64,000 bases of DNA from Streptomyces sp. BK208 (lineage in GTDB: Bacteria > Actinomycetota > Actinomycetes > Streptomycetales > Streptomycetaceae): positions 186,001-250,000 of the forward strand of contig NZ_SOAV01000010.1 in the NCBI RefSeq assembly GCF_004364245.1. Reading direction: 5' to 3'. Shown here piece by piece: positions 16,417 to 26,777 of this stretch. The notes below the pieces were generated by a model. That model ran no database searches. It was not told the origin of the DNA and saw only the letters and a program-made list of their open reading frames with translations. Each line of letters opens with the position of its first letter. The first letter of the stretch is position 1. Made by a program: the position numbers and the translations under genes.

Positions 16417-18159
16417 TCACCGACTGCCCCTCACCGGCCGACGCCCCTCCGGGCCCGCGGCACGGACCAGGTTGCCCGTCTGCTCGCGGTGCTCGTGCAC
16501 CAGGTGGATCGACATCGCACCCTCACCGGCCGCCGCGGCCACCCGCTTGACCGAACCGCTTCTGACGTCGCCGGCGGCGAAGACGCCGGGAAGGGTGGTC
16601 TCCAATGGCAACGGACCACGGCCGAGAACAGCCCACCGGGCCGGATCGGCCAACGGCTGGGCGTCGGCGCCGGTGAGGACGAAGCCCTTCTCGTCCAGAG
16701 CCAGCACATCCCTGAGCCATTCCGTGCGCGGCCGGGCTCCGATGAACACGAACAGCGCCGCGGCTTGCAGTTCTCGCCGTCGGCCGCTCGTGTTGTCCTC
16801 CACCAGCAGAGCTTCCAGCTTTTCCGACCCGAAGACGCGTCGGACCTCGGTGTGCAGCAGTACCTCGATCTTCGGGTGCCGTTCCACTTGGTCGACGAGG
16901 TAGCGCGACATGTCCGCGTTGAGGTCGTCGCCCCGGACGAGGAGCTGGACCCTGGACGCGTGGTTCGCGAGGAACAGCGCCGCCTGTCCGGCGGAGTTCC
17001 CGCCGCCGACCACCGCGACCGGATCGGCCCGGCAGAGGCCGGCCTCGTGGACGGTCGCCGCGTAGTAGACACTGATGCCCTCCAGACGGTCGATGCCGGG
17101 CACCTCGAGTCTGCGGTACCAGACGCCCGAAGCGAGCACCACGGCGTTCGCACGAGCCCTCGACCCGTCGGCGAAGGTGACGACGTACTCGTCGTTCTGA
17201 GGAGTGAGCCCGGTGACCTTGGCGGGCACCATGAGGCGGGCGTCGAACTTGCGGGCCTGGAGCACCGCGCGTTCGATGAGTTCGCCCCCGGAGATGCCCG
17301 ACGGGAAGCCGAGGTAGTTCTCGATGCGGGACGAGGTACCGGCCTGGCCACCGGTGGCCACAGCGTCGACGACGGCGGTGGTGAGGCCGTCGGAGGCGCC
17401 GTACACGGCGGCGGCGAGTCCCGCGGGGCCCGCACCGACCACCATCACGTCGTACCGCCCTGTCTCCGGCGAAGGAGCGGGCAGCCCGATGATCCGGGCG
17501 AGTTCGGCGTTGCTCGGGTTGCGCAGCACCTGGTCGCCCTTCCAGAGGACCACCGGAGTCTCCTCGGGGCGGATCGCGAACCGACGCAGCAGCGCCTCCG
17601 CTTCCCTGTCCTTCTCCAGATCCACCCAGCGGTGGGGCAGCCTGTTGCGGGCGGCGAACTCACGCAGCCGCAACGTGTCCGGTGAATAGCACGATCCCAG
17701 GATCCGGAAGCCCGCACCGAGGCCGATGAGCAGATGTCTGCGGCCCAGGTATGCGCGGAGAATCAGGTCACCGAGGACGGGATCGCGGCCGACCAGGGCG
17801 CGTTGCCGGTCCACCGGTACGGCGAGGATCTCGCCCGGCTCACGCACCACGGCGGTGTCGAAGGCCGCCTGGCCCTCCAGCAATCCGAGTTCGCCCAGGA
17901 AGCGGCCGGGTCCGTGGACCGCCACCGTGCGCTCCTCGGGTCCGCCGTGGTCGTGGACGATCTCGACGGTCCCGCTGAGGATCGCGAGGAACTCCCGGAA
18001 CGGCTCACCCTCGCGGTACAGCACCTCGTTCTCGGCCGTCCTGCGGCGCTCCCCGTGCGGGGTCAGGACCTGGAGCTGCTCCGGTGAGAGGCGCGGGAAC
18101 GCCCCGTACTGGTCCGGTGTCTCGCGGGGGCCACCCTGCCCGTGCTCGGCGCTGCTCAT
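16417..18159 (-). CDS. cNMP-binding domain fused to a thioredoxin-reductase-like FAD/NAD(P) protein lacking the CxxC
   Basis: A 580-residue protein from ATG 18159, overlapping the upstream stop (TGATG). Domain order: a cyclic-nucleotide-binding beta-roll at about 20-130 (LYREGEPFREFLAILSGTVE, GRFLGELGLLEGQ), a thioredoxin-like segment at about 155-225, then a thioredoxin-reductase core with the FAD motif GAGPAG (242-247) and the NADPH motif GGGNSA (385-390). Where canonical reductases carry CATC, this protein reads AATV (367-370), so the redox disulfide is absent. It may reduce another acceptor or act as a sensor. Coupling to the UBP zinc-finger gene recurs in actinobacteria as far as I recall. 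Confidence 0.9.
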   Translation of the reverse strand: MSSAEHGQGGPRETPDQYGAFPRLSPEQLQVLTPHGERRRTAENEVLYREGEPFREFLAILSGTVEIVHDHGGPEERTVAVHGPGRFLGELGLLEGQAAFDTAVVREPGEILAVPVDRQRALVGRDPVLGDLILRAYLGRRHLLIGLGAGFRILGSCYSPDTLRLREFAARNRLPHRWVDLEKDREAEALLRRFAIRPEETPVVLWKGDQVLRNPSNAELARIIGLPAPSPETGRYDVMVVGAGPAGLAAAVYGASDGLTTAVVDAVATGGQAGTSSRIENYLGFPSGISGGELIERAVLQARKFDARLMVPAKVTGLTPQNDEYVVTFADGSRARANAVVLASGVWYRRLEVPGIDRLEGISVYYAATVHEAGLCRADPVAVVGGGNSAGQAALFLANHASRVQLLVRGDDLNADMSRYLVDQVERHPKIEVLLHTEVRRVFGSEKLEALLVEDNTSGRRRELQAAALFVFIGARPRTEWLRDVLALDEKGFVLTGADAQPLADPARWAVLGRGPLPLETTLPGVFAAGDVRSGSVKRVAAAAGEGAMSIHLVHEHREQTGNLVRAAGPEGRRPVRGSR

Positions 18160-18422
18160 CAGACCATCGCCTCGTGGACGTAGCACCAGCGCCAATTCTC
18201 CCCGGGCTCGAAGGACTGCACGACGGGGTGACCGACGCCGGCCGCGTGGCGGCTGGCGTGCTTGAGGGGCGAGGAGTCGCAGCAGCCGACGTGCCCGCAG
18301 GTGAGGCAGAGCCGCAGGTGCACCCACGGGGAGTGGACCCTGAGGCACTCCTCGCATCCTTCCGGGGTACGCGGACTCACGGGACGCACCATCGCCAGGT
18401 GCGGGTCGGGGATCGTAACCAT
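18159..18422 (-). CDS. UBP-type zinc-finger protein
   Basis: An 87-residue protein starting MVTIPDPHLAMVRPVSP behind an AAGGAG site. The zinc-finger pattern is intact: GCEECLRVHSPWVHLRLCLTCGHVGCCDSS, then KHASRHAAGVGHPVV and a C-terminal aromatic stretch ENWRWCYVHEAMV. In eukaryotes this ZnF-UBP fold reads free ubiquitin C-termini. Bacterial single-domain copies have unknown ligands and often neighbour flavoprotein oxidoreductases. Its stop codon overlaps the ATG of the cNMP/TrxR-like gene by one base, so the two are almost certainly co-translated. Confidence 0.93.
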   Translation of the reverse strand: MVTIPDPHLAMVRPVSPRTPEGCEECLRVHSPWVHLRLCLTCGHVGCCDSSPLKHASRHAAGVGHPVVQSFEPGENWRWCYVHEAMV

Positions 18423-18485
18423 GAGGGGGTGCTCCTTCCTGGACAGGGGCCGCTTCGCAGCTGTGCGCGGCAGCGCGCCGAGCGT

Positions 18486-18914
18486 CTACGGCAGCACGGA
18501 GGCCAGTGACTTCGGCAGTCCGGACTTGAGGTGGTTCCACTCGCCTTCGCTCACGTGGCGTTCCAGAACCTCCAGCACGGTGTGCACGACTCGTTCGACG
18601 CCACCGTCGACCGCGTAGGGAAACTCGTCCCGCACGCGCTGGAGGAACTCCTCGCCGCTGAGTTTCACCGGTGTCTCGGACGGCTTCCAGCCGTCGTAGT
18701 AGACGCCTCGGATCAAAGTGGGCAGCTGCGCCCCGAAGTGCGCGGCCCCGTCGACGGAGAGGCGGTCCCGTAGCCGGTGCAGGACGGCGCGCAGTGCGGC
18801 GTACGACTGCTTACGGCGCTCTTTGGGCCAGCCGTTGGCTTCCTCGATCTCCCTGAGGAGCCGGTTCGCCTTGTCCACCATGGTGTCGAAAGAGGAAAAT
18901 CCTGTCTCGGTCAT
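18486..18914 (-). CDS. DUF2267 family protein
   Basis: A 142-residue protein from the ATG at 18914 (MTETGFSSFDTMVDKANRLL). The longer upstream frame is antisense-like low-complexity sequence. Typical DUF2267 motifs are present: AALRAVLHRLRDRLSVDGAA, FGAQLPTLIRGVYYDGW, LSGEEFLQRVRDEFPY and VLEVLERHVSEGEWNHLKSG. The sequence is all-helical and resembles small cytoplasmic proteins repeatedly found with Hsp20 and other stress genes. No biochemical role is established to my knowledge. It follows hsp20 on the same strand with a 70-base gap, so it probably belongs to the chaperone transcription unit. Confidence 0.9.
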   Translation of the reverse strand: MTETGFSSFDTMVDKANRLLREIEEANGWPKERRKQSYAALRAVLHRLRDRLSVDGAAHFGAQLPTLIRGVYYDGWKPSETPVKLSGEEFLQRVRDEFPYAVDGGVERVVHTVLEVLERHVSEGEWNHLKSGLPKSLASVLP

Positions 18915-18984
18915 GACCGGGCTCCCTTCGCTCCCGGCGGGCCGGCGGTGCCGGACCGCGGTCCCGCACCGCCGGGCTCCCGGG

Positions 18985-19479
18985 TCAGCGATCGCCGCTC
19001 TCGCCGCTCTCGGTGATCTGGATGTGACGGGGCTTGGCGACCTCCGCCTTGGGGACGGTGACCGTGAGTACACCGGCCGACATCTCCGCTGTGACCTTTT
19101 CGGTGTCCACCTCGCCCGGCAGCCGCAGCCGGTACTCGAAGGCACCGGTTCGGCGGGCGCGGCGGCGCAGGACGCCGCTGCGCTCCTTTTCCTTGATCTC
19201 TCCGGTGACCACCAGTTCCTGTCCGTTGGCCTCGACGTGGATGTCCTTGCTCTTGACGCCAGGAAGTTCGATCTCGACCTCGAAGGCGTCATCGGTCTCC
19301 GTGACGTCCGCGAGGGGGGTCCAGGCGGCTGCGGGCGCGGCCGCCCCGCCCACCGTCGATTCGAGCAGTCCGCTCATCTGGTTGAGCAGTTCGTCGAATT
19401 CCGTCAGTGGATTACGGGCCCACCCGAGAGGCCGCTCTGCTGTCGCGCCACCGCGGTGGCTGCGGACGGGCATGTTCAT
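18985..19479 (-). CDS. Small heat-shock protein, Hsp20/alpha-crystallin family
   Basis: A 164-residue protein. The ATG at 19479 overlaps the thioredoxin stop (TGATG), and a GTG three bases upstream is also possible. The alpha-crystallin domain runs from about residue 55 (PLADVTETDDAFEVEIELPG) through GQELVVTGEIKEKE and the GAFEYRLRLPGEVD loop to the conserved end SAGVLTVTVPKAE. The N-terminal arm contains ARNPLTEFDELLNQMSGLLE. sHsps bind unfolding proteins and hand them to ClpB/DnaK; all of those partners are encoded upstream in the same operon. Confidence 0.95.
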   Translation of the reverse strand: MNMPVRSHRGGATAERPLGWARNPLTEFDELLNQMSGLLESTVGGAAAPAAAWTPLADVTETDDAFEVEIELPGVKSKDIHVEANGQELVVTGEIKEKERSGVLRRRARRTGAFEYRLRLPGEVDTEKVTAEMSAGVLTVTVPKAEVAKPRHIQITESGESGDR

Positions 19480-19949
19480 CACCGATCACCTCTGCTTTCT
19501 CGTCGGTCCGGTCGGCCTGCCATGGCCTGTTCGACCCAATCCCGGAGGACGTGCGCGGGTGCCGCGCCGGCCTGCCGGGCGACCGTCTCGCCCCGGTCCA
19601 GGACAAGCAGTGTGGGCACCGCCTGCACCTCGAACCGTTGGCTGAGCAGTGGGTTCTTGTCGACGTCGACCTTGACGAGCTTGATCCGTCCGGCAAGGTC
19701 GCGAGCCACTTGTTCGAGGGCGGGGCTGACCATGCGGCAGGGGCCGCACCAGGTCGCCCAGAGATCGACGACGACGGGCACCGTGGCCTGCTCGACGACC
19801 TCGCGGAAGTCGCCGTCGCCCGCGTCGACGATCCAGGGCAGGTACTGCTTGCAGTGACCGCACCTGGGGCGTCCCTCGGCGGTCACGGGAATCCGGTTCT
19901 CGCGCTCGCAGTGCGGGCAGGTCACCGTCGTCGTCCGGCTGGTGTTCAC
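19479..19949 (-). CDS. Thioredoxin 2-type protein with N-terminal zinc ribbon
   Basis: A 156-residue protein from GTG 19949, overlapping the clpB stop (GTGA). The N-terminal extension has two cysteine pairs, CPHC at 11-14 and CGHC at 30-33, which form a zinc ribbon as in E. coli TrxC. The thioredoxin fold follows with active site WCGPC (Cys68 and Cys71), KVDVDKNP and the cis-Pro motif VPTLLVLDRG. TrxC-type proteins are oxidative-stress disulfide reductases. Placing one between clpB and hsp20 links redox repair to disaggregation, as seen in proteobacterial heat-resistance islands. Confidence 0.94.
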   Translation of the reverse strand: MNTSRTTTVTCPHCERENRIPVTAEGRPRCGHCKQYLPWIVDAGDGDFREVVEQATVPVVVDLWATWCGPCRMVSPALEQVARDLAGRIKLVKVDVDKNPLLSQRFEVQAVPTLLVLDRGETVARQAGAAPAHVLRDWVEQAMAGRPDRRESRGDR

Positions 19950-22588
19950 GCGGCCCTCGCTTCCCGGGCGGCGGCCTCCCGCTGGTCGTAGGTGACCACC
20001 AGCTCTCCGTTCTCGGTGTCCACACGGACCGTCGCGCCGTCCTGGACGTCGCCGCGCAGAAGGGCGCGCCCGACCAGTGTCTCCACCTCGTGGGAGATGT
20101 AACGCCGCAGCGGGCGCGCCCCGTACACCGGGTCGTAGCCCTGATGGGCAATCGCCTCACGCGCCTGATCGGTGAGTTCGACCTCGATGCGGCGCTCGGC
20201 GAGCCGCTGTCGCAGTTCGTCGAACTGCAGCTCCACGATCCGCTCGATCTGCCGCTCGCCGAGCGGCTTGAACAGCACGATGTCGTCCACGCGGTTGAGG
20301 AACTCCGGGCGGAAGTGCCCGCGCAGTTCGCCCATGACCAGGGCGCGGGCGTCCGGCTTGATCTCCCCCTCGGCCGTGACGCCGTCCAGGAGGTGCTCGG
20401 AGCCGATGTTGGACGTCATGATGATCACGGTGTTGCGGAAGTCGACGGTACGGCCCTGGGCGTCGGTGATGCGGCCGTCGTCGAGGACCTGCAGCAGCGT
20501 GTTGAAGACATCGGTGTGCGCCTTCTCGATCTCGTCGAACAGCACAACGGAGTACGGCTTGCGGCGTACGGCCTCGGTGAGCTGGCCGCCCTCCTCGTAT
20601 CCGACGTATCCGGGCGGTGCGCCCATGAGCCGGCTGACGGTGTGCCGTTCCTGGTACTCGCTCATGTCGAGGCGGACCATGTTCTCCTCGGAGTCGAACA
20701 GAGCCCGGGCGAGGGTCTTGGCCAGCTCGGTCTTCCCCACGCCGGTGGGGCCGAGGAAGACGAACGACCCGATGGGGCGGCGCGGGTCGCGGATGCCGGA
20801 GCGGGCGCGGATGATGGCGTCGGCGACGAGCTTGACGGCCTCGTCCTGGCCGATGACGCGCTCGCGCAGGATCTCGTCGAGACGCAGCAGTTTCTCCCGT
20901 TCCCCCTCCTGGAGACGGGCGACGGGGATGCCGGTCCAGGCGGCGACGATCTCGGCGATCTCCTCCTCGGTGACGACCTCGCGCAGCAGCCGGTTCTCCC
21001 CTTGCTTGGAGGCCAGCTGCTCCTCCTCGGCGGCGAGCCGGCGCTCCAGGTCCTGGAGGCGTCCGTAGCGGAGTTCGGCGGCGCGGTTGAGGTCGTAGGC
21101 GCGTTCGGCCTCCTCCGCCTCGTGGCGGACCTGCTCCAGCTCCTCGCGCAGTTCCTGCACGCGGCGGATCGCCTGCCGTTCGGCCTCCCACTGGGCGTGC
21201 TTGGCGTCGGCCTCGCCGCGCAGGTCGGCCAGCTCCCTGCGCAGTTCCTCCAGGCGGGCTTCGCTGGCGGGGTCGGTCTCCTTGGACAGGGCTGCCTCCT
21301 CGATCTCCAGACGGGTGACCCGGCGGGTGATCTCGTCGAGTTCGGCGGGCATCGAGTCGATCTCGGTACGCAGCCGGGCGCATGCCTCGTCGACGAGGTC
21401 GATGGCCTTGTCGGGCAGGAACCGGTCGGTGATGTATCGGTGGCTCAGGGTGGCCGCGGAGACCAGCGCGGTGTCCTGGATCTTGACGCCGTGGAAGACC
21501 TCCAGGCGTTCCCGCAGTCCACGCAGGATGGAGATCGTGTCCTCGACGCTGGGTTCGTCCACCAGGACCTGCTGGAAGCGGCGTTCGAGGGCGGCGTCCT
21601 TCTCGATGTGCCGGCGGTACTCGTCGAGAGTGGTCGCGCCGATCATGTGCAGTTCGCCGCGGGCGAGCATCGGCTTGAGCATGTTGCCCGCGTCCATGGC
21701 CCCTTCGGCGGCGCCGGCGCCGACCACGGTGTGCAGTTCGTCGACGAAGAGCAGGATGTTTCCCTCGGCGGCCTTGACCTCGCTGAGCACGGCCTTCAGA
21801 CGTTCCTCGAACTCACCGCGGTACTTGGCGCCCGCGACCAGGGAGCCCATGTCGAGGGCGAAGACGATCTTGTCGCGGAGTCCTTCGGGTACGTCCCCGC
21901 GGACGATGCGCTGGGCGAGGCCCTCGACGATGGCGGTCTTGCCGACGCCGGGGTCGCCGATCAGGACGGGGTTGTTCTTGGACTTGCGGCTGAGTATCTG
22001 GGTGACGCGGCGGATCTCGGAGTCCCGGCCGATGACCGGGTCGAGCCTGCCGTCCCTGGCCTCGGCCACGAGATCCCGGCCGTACTTCTCCAGCGCCTCG
22101 TAGGCCACTTCCGGGTTGGCGGAGGTGACGCGCTGGTTGCCGCGCACCTGGGTGAGCGCGCCCAGGAACGAGTCCGTCGTGATGCCGGCCCGGCCGAGCA
22201 GTCGTCCGGCGGCGGTCGAGGAGCCCTCCCCGGCCAGGGCGAGCAGGAGGTGTTCCACGGACACGTACTCGTCCTTGAGGCGCTTGGCCTCCTGTTCTGC
22301 GGTGTCGAGCAGGCCGGCGAGGCGCTGAGTGACGAAGACCTGGCCGGGCGCCGCGCCGGGACCGGTGACCCGCGGGCGGCGGGAGAGTTCGTCGCGCACG
22401 GCCTCGCGCAGTTCCTTCGGCTCGGCTCCCGCCTGCTGCAGCAACCGCGGGATCAGACCGTCCTCCTGGTCGAGAAGCGCGAGCAGCAGGTGTTCCCCGT
22501 CGACCTCGGTCTGTCCCATACGGGCGGCCGCGGTCTGGGCCTCCTGGAGGGCTTCCTGGGATTTCTGGGTGAGACGGTTCATGTCCAT
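19946..22588 (-). CDS. clpB: ATP-dependent disaggregase ClpB
   Basis: An 880-residue protein. Seen in order: a double Clp N-domain repeat, the first AAA+ module with Walker A GDPGVGKT (about 210) and ILLFVDELHTVVGAG, a long coiled-coil M-domain (about 400-530, rich in Glu/Arg heptads), and the second AAA+ module with Walker A GPTGVGKT and Walker B VVLFDEIEKAH. The C-terminal YDPVYGARPLRR sensor completes it. There is no ClpP-binding loop that I can see, so it is a disaggregase rather than a protease partner. The start codon overlaps the cbpM stop by 10 bases. A housekeeping clpB is expected elsewhere in the genome, but I cannot see it. Confidence 0.96.
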   Translation of the reverse strand: MDMNRLTQKSQEALQEAQTAAARMGQTEVDGEHLLLALLDQEDGLIPRLLQQAGAEPKELREAVRDELSRRPRVTGPGAAPGQVFVTQRLAGLLDTAEQEAKRLKDEYVSVEHLLLALAGEGSSTAAGRLLGRAGITTDSFLGALTQVRGNQRVTSANPEVAYEALEKYGRDLVAEARDGRLDPVIGRDSEIRRVTQILSRKSKNNPVLIGDPGVGKTAIVEGLAQRIVRGDVPEGLRDKIVFALDMGSLVAGAKYRGEFEERLKAVLSEVKAAEGNILLFVDELHTVVGAGAAEGAMDAGNMLKPMLARGELHMIGATTLDEYRRHIEKDAALERRFQQVLVDEPSVEDTISILRGLRERLEVFHGVKIQDTALVSAATLSHRYITDRFLPDKAIDLVDEACARLRTEIDSMPAELDEITRRVTRLEIEEAALSKETDPASEARLEELRRELADLRGEADAKHAQWEAERQAIRRVQELREELEQVRHEAEEAERAYDLNRAAELRYGRLQDLERRLAAEEEQLASKQGENRLLREVVTEEEIAEIVAAWTGIPVARLQEGEREKLLRLDEILRERVIGQDEAVKLVADAIIRARSGIRDPRRPIGSFVFLGPTGVGKTELAKTLARALFDSEENMVRLDMSEYQERHTVSRLMGAPPGYVGYEEGGQLTEAVRRKPYSVVLFDEIEKAHTDVFNTLLQVLDDGRITDAQGRTVDFRNTVIIMTSNIGSEHLLDGVTAEGEIKPDARALVMGELRGHFRPEFLNRVDDIVLFKPLGERQIERIVELQFDELRQRLAERRIEVELTDQAREAIAHQGYDPVYGARPLRRYISHEVETLVGRALLRGDVQDGATVRVDTENGELVVTYDQREAAAREARAA

Positions 22589-22986
22589 GGGGGTGTTTCA
22601 CTCCTCGTGCCGCGGACGCGCAGGGCGGACTCGAGCAGACTGATGCGGTCGAGCAGGTCGAGCACCAGGCCGATGGCCGCGTAGTTGAGGCAGAGTCCGG
22701 CGCGCAGCCGCTGGATGCGGGCGAGTACCGCTGGGGCGGTGGGATCGAACACCAGCTGTCCCGCGGCGTCGCGTTCGGCGTCGACCAGTCCCAGGGCGAC
22801 GAACCGGCGGACGAGATCGGGGTGGAGGCCCGAGCGGCGGGCCACGGCGTCCAAGGAGAGCCTCGGTGCGGGCACGAGTGCGAACCGGACGGCCGTGGAG
22901 GCGGTCACCTCGGCGGGCGTCCGGGCCGGGCGGTCGCCCAGCCCGGTCCGGACGGGGCCTGCCGCTCTCTCGGGTCGGTCTTTCAT
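22579..22986 (-). CDS. cbpM: CbpM/MerR-like chaperone modulator
   Basis: A 135-residue protein from ATG 22986, overlapping the DnaJ-family stop (ATGA). After a basic, disordered N-terminus comes a MerR-like region: RLSLDAVARRSGLHPDLVRR, FVALGLVDAERDAAG, TAPAVLARIQRLRAGLCLN and AAIGLVLDLLDRISLLESAL. This matches CbpM, which binds the J-domain of CbpA and inhibits it, as well as MerR/HspR regulators. The position directly after a CbpA-type gene favours CbpM. A HspR-like repressor role cannot be excluded, but no canonical HAIR operator is seen upstream of dnaK. Confidence 0.78.
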   Translation of the reverse strand: MKDRPERAAGPVRTGLGDRPARTPAEVTASTAVRFALVPAPRLSLDAVARRSGLHPDLVRRFVALGLVDAERDAAGQLVFDPTAPAVLARIQRLRAGLCLNYAAIGLVLDLLDRISLLESALRVRGTRSETPPWT

Positions 22987-23936
22987 CGTGCCCTCCTGGG
23001 GTCGAAGGAAGAGGTGGCGGCGAGCTCCTCGAACAGTTCGCGCTCCCGGTCGCCGAGGGTGGACGGCACCATGACACGGACTTCGGCGTACAGGTCGCCG
23101 TCGGCACCGCGGGGATTGGGCATGCCCTCGCCGCGCAGTCGCAGCCGCCGGCCGCTGGACGAGCCCGCGGGCACCGTGACCTTGGCCGTGCCACCGCCGG
23201 GGGTGGGCACCGGCACGGTCGCGCCCAGCGCCGCCTCCCAGGGGGCCACCGGGAGCTGCACGTGCACGTCGCGGCCTTCCAGCCGGAACCGGGGATGGGG
23301 CTGGAGACGCACCCTCAGGTACAGGTCGCCTCCCGGGGCGTCGCCGCTGCCCCGGCCGCCCTCGCCGGCCAGCCGGATGCGCTGCCCGTCGGTGACGCCC
23401 GGCGGCACGTCGACGTCGTACCGCCGCGGCTGCCCGCCGGGGCCGGCGAGCGTGACGGTGCGGCGGCCGCCCCTGTACGCCTCCTCGACGGTGAGCGGCA
23501 GCTCGGCCTCCTGGTCGGCTCCCGGTACGCCGCCGGGGGCCGCGCCCGCTCCGAAGAGCGAACCGAGCAGGTCCTCGATGTCGACACCCTCCCCCGCGAA
23601 GTCGTCGCCGAAGCCGGTGGCGTACCGGGCGCGGGGGCCACCCGTGCCCGCGGTCCTGCGAGCGCGGAACCCGCCGCCCGCTCCGGCCGCGACCCGTTCG
23701 TCGAAGTCCTCGGGGATCTTGCGGAAGTCCTCGCCGAAGCGGTCGTAACGGCCGCGCGTCTTCGGATCCGAGAGGACGCTGTACGCCTCGTTGAGATCCT
23801 TGAAGCGTTCCTCCGCCCCCGGATCCTTGTTGACGTCGGGGTGGTACCTGCGGGCGAGCTTGCGGTACGCCTGCTGGATCTCGTCCTGGCTCGCGGTCCG
23901 TGACACGCCCAGCACCTCGTAGAAGTCCCGTGCCAT
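22983..23936 (-). CDS. cbpA: CbpA-type DnaJ co-chaperone (J-domain, no zinc-finger domain)
   Basis: A 317-residue protein. J-domain at residues 1-70 with the HPD motif at 32-34 (RRYHPDVNKDPG). A Gly/Phe-rich linker follows (GAGGGFRARR, FGDDFAGEG), then two C-terminal beta-barrel domains beginning PLTVEEAYRGGRRTVTL and HPRFRLEGRDVHVQLPVAPWEA. The four CxxCxGxG repeats of full-length DnaJ are absent, so it is CbpA type. It stimulates DnaK ATPase and delivers substrates. It sits between grpE (6-base gap) and cbpM (4-base overlap). Confidence 0.94.
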   Translation of the reverse strand: MARDFYEVLGVSRTASQDEIQQAYRKLARRYHPDVNKDPGAEERFKDLNEAYSVLSDPKTRGRYDRFGEDFRKIPEDFDERVAAGAGGGFRARRTAGTGGPRARYATGFGDDFAGEGVDIEDLLGSLFGAGAAPGGVPGADQEAELPLTVEEAYRGGRRTVTLAGPGGQPRRYDVDVPPGVTDGQRIRLAGEGGRGSGDAPGGDLYLRVRLQPHPRFRLEGRDVHVQLPVAPWEAALGATVPVPTPGGGTAKVTVPAGSSSGRRLRLRGEGMPNPRGADGDLYAEVRVMVPSTLGDRERELFEELAATSSFDPRRAR

Positions 23937-23942
23937 GACCCG

Positions 23943-24554
23943 TCACTCCCGCTTCGCGACCGTCACGGCGGCGGGCCTGAGCTGCGTCTCACCGTCGCCG
24001 TAGCCGGGGCGCAGCACCTCGACGACGGTGCCCGGTGGGGCGTCGGGGTCCTGGACGACGCCGACCACCTCGTGCCGGGCCGGGTCGAAGGCGACGCCGG
24101 TCTCCGCGTGTCGCGGGTAGCCCAGCAGTTCGAGGACGTTCACCGCCTGGTCGCGGACCGCCCGGATGCCCTCCACGATCGCGCCGGGGGCGGCACCGGC
24201 GTGGTTCAGGGCGAGTTCGAGGTTGTCGATGACGGGGAGGAAGGCGGCGGCGGTGCGGGACCGTTCCGCCGCCCGTTCCCGCTCCAGCTCCCTGGCATGA
24301 CGCTTGCGGAGGTTGTCGAGGTCGGCGAGCGCGCGCCGCCAGCGGTCTTCGAGCTCCTGGACCGCGGTCGTGTACTCGTCGTCGGCGGGCTCGGGGCGGA
24401 CGGCGTCGGGTTCCGATTCGCCGTGCGCCGCTTCCGGTCCAGGCGGTGAGGGGTCCGGTCGCGGCACATCCCCGTGAGGCGGACGTTCGGCTTCCGGCGC
24501 CGGCCCGGCCGGGTCCGACGCGGCGCGGTCGGGTTCGTTCGGGTGGGTGGGCAT
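23943..24554 (-). CDS. grpE: Nucleotide exchange factor GrpE
   Basis: A 203-residue protein. A long acidic/proline-rich N-terminus (about 55 residues) precedes the helical dimerisation region LEDRWRRALADLDNLRKRHA and the beta-domain core AFLPVIDNLELALNHA, GIRAVRDQAVNVLELLGYPR, FDPARHEVVGVVQDP and GTVVEVLRPGYGDG. The terminal PAAVTVAKRE matches the GrpE signature LRPAxVxVxK. It releases ADP from DnaK. The gap to dnaK is 8 bases. Confidence 0.95.
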   Translation of the reverse strand: MPTHPNEPDRAASDPAGPAPEAERPPHGDVPRPDPSPPGPEAAHGESEPDAVRPEPADDEYTTAVQELEDRWRRALADLDNLRKRHARELERERAAERSRTAAAFLPVIDNLELALNHAGAAPGAIVEGIRAVRDQAVNVLELLGYPRHAETGVAFDPARHEVVGVVQDPDAPPGTVVEVLRPGYGDGETQLRPAAVTVAKRE

Positions 24555-24562
24555 GGCGTGCC

Positions 24563-26458
<1,896 letters not shown>

Positions 26459-26777
26459 GAGGATCTCCTCCTGCTCTGGCGGCCCGCGCCGACTCTCCGG
26501 ATCGCGTGGGTTCACTTACGACCGGAACCTCCTGGCCTGCAGGGCGGGCTCCTCGGGCATCGCCCAGCTCTTGCCGCCGGTGTGGACGGAGGTTCTCGGA
26601 CACACCCCAGGGTGGTGAGACGAGAAGGAGCACGCCTGCTCCCGGCGAGTCGAGATTGCCCGCGGCCGTTCGCACCGTCGGCACAAGACGGTGCAAGTCG
26701 TGTATCTCGAATGAGTCGGCTTGTGGACGGGTACCCGTCAGCTCGTCCACCGACGGCTCGGGCGGACGGAGCCACTC
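26459..26777. promoter_or_regulatory. Divergent control region between dnaK and the PucR gene, with two operator-like palindromes
   Basis: Two symmetric elements stand out in these 319 bases. One is GCACCGTC-N7-GACGGTGC at 26,672-26,694 (8-bp perfect arms). The other is the perfect 14-mer GACGGGTACCCGTC at 26,726-26,739. The N7 spacing of the first equals that of the HspR operator HAIR, but the arm sequence differs. No CIRCE element and no CTTGAG-type HAIR was found. Because the PucR gene is divergent, these are candidate sites for that regulator or for the MerR-like CbpM. Confidence 0.5.

Noticed and set aside
20090..22684. 864-codon open frame on the + strand
   Set aside because: Antisense to clpB. 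The translation is a repetitive Leu/Val/Gly/Asp pattern with no motif.
26459..26777. HAIR (HspR) or CIRCE (HrcA) element upstream of dnaK
   Set aside because: Searched by eye on both strands. No CTTGAG-type inverted repeat and no TTAGCACTC-type repeat was found.
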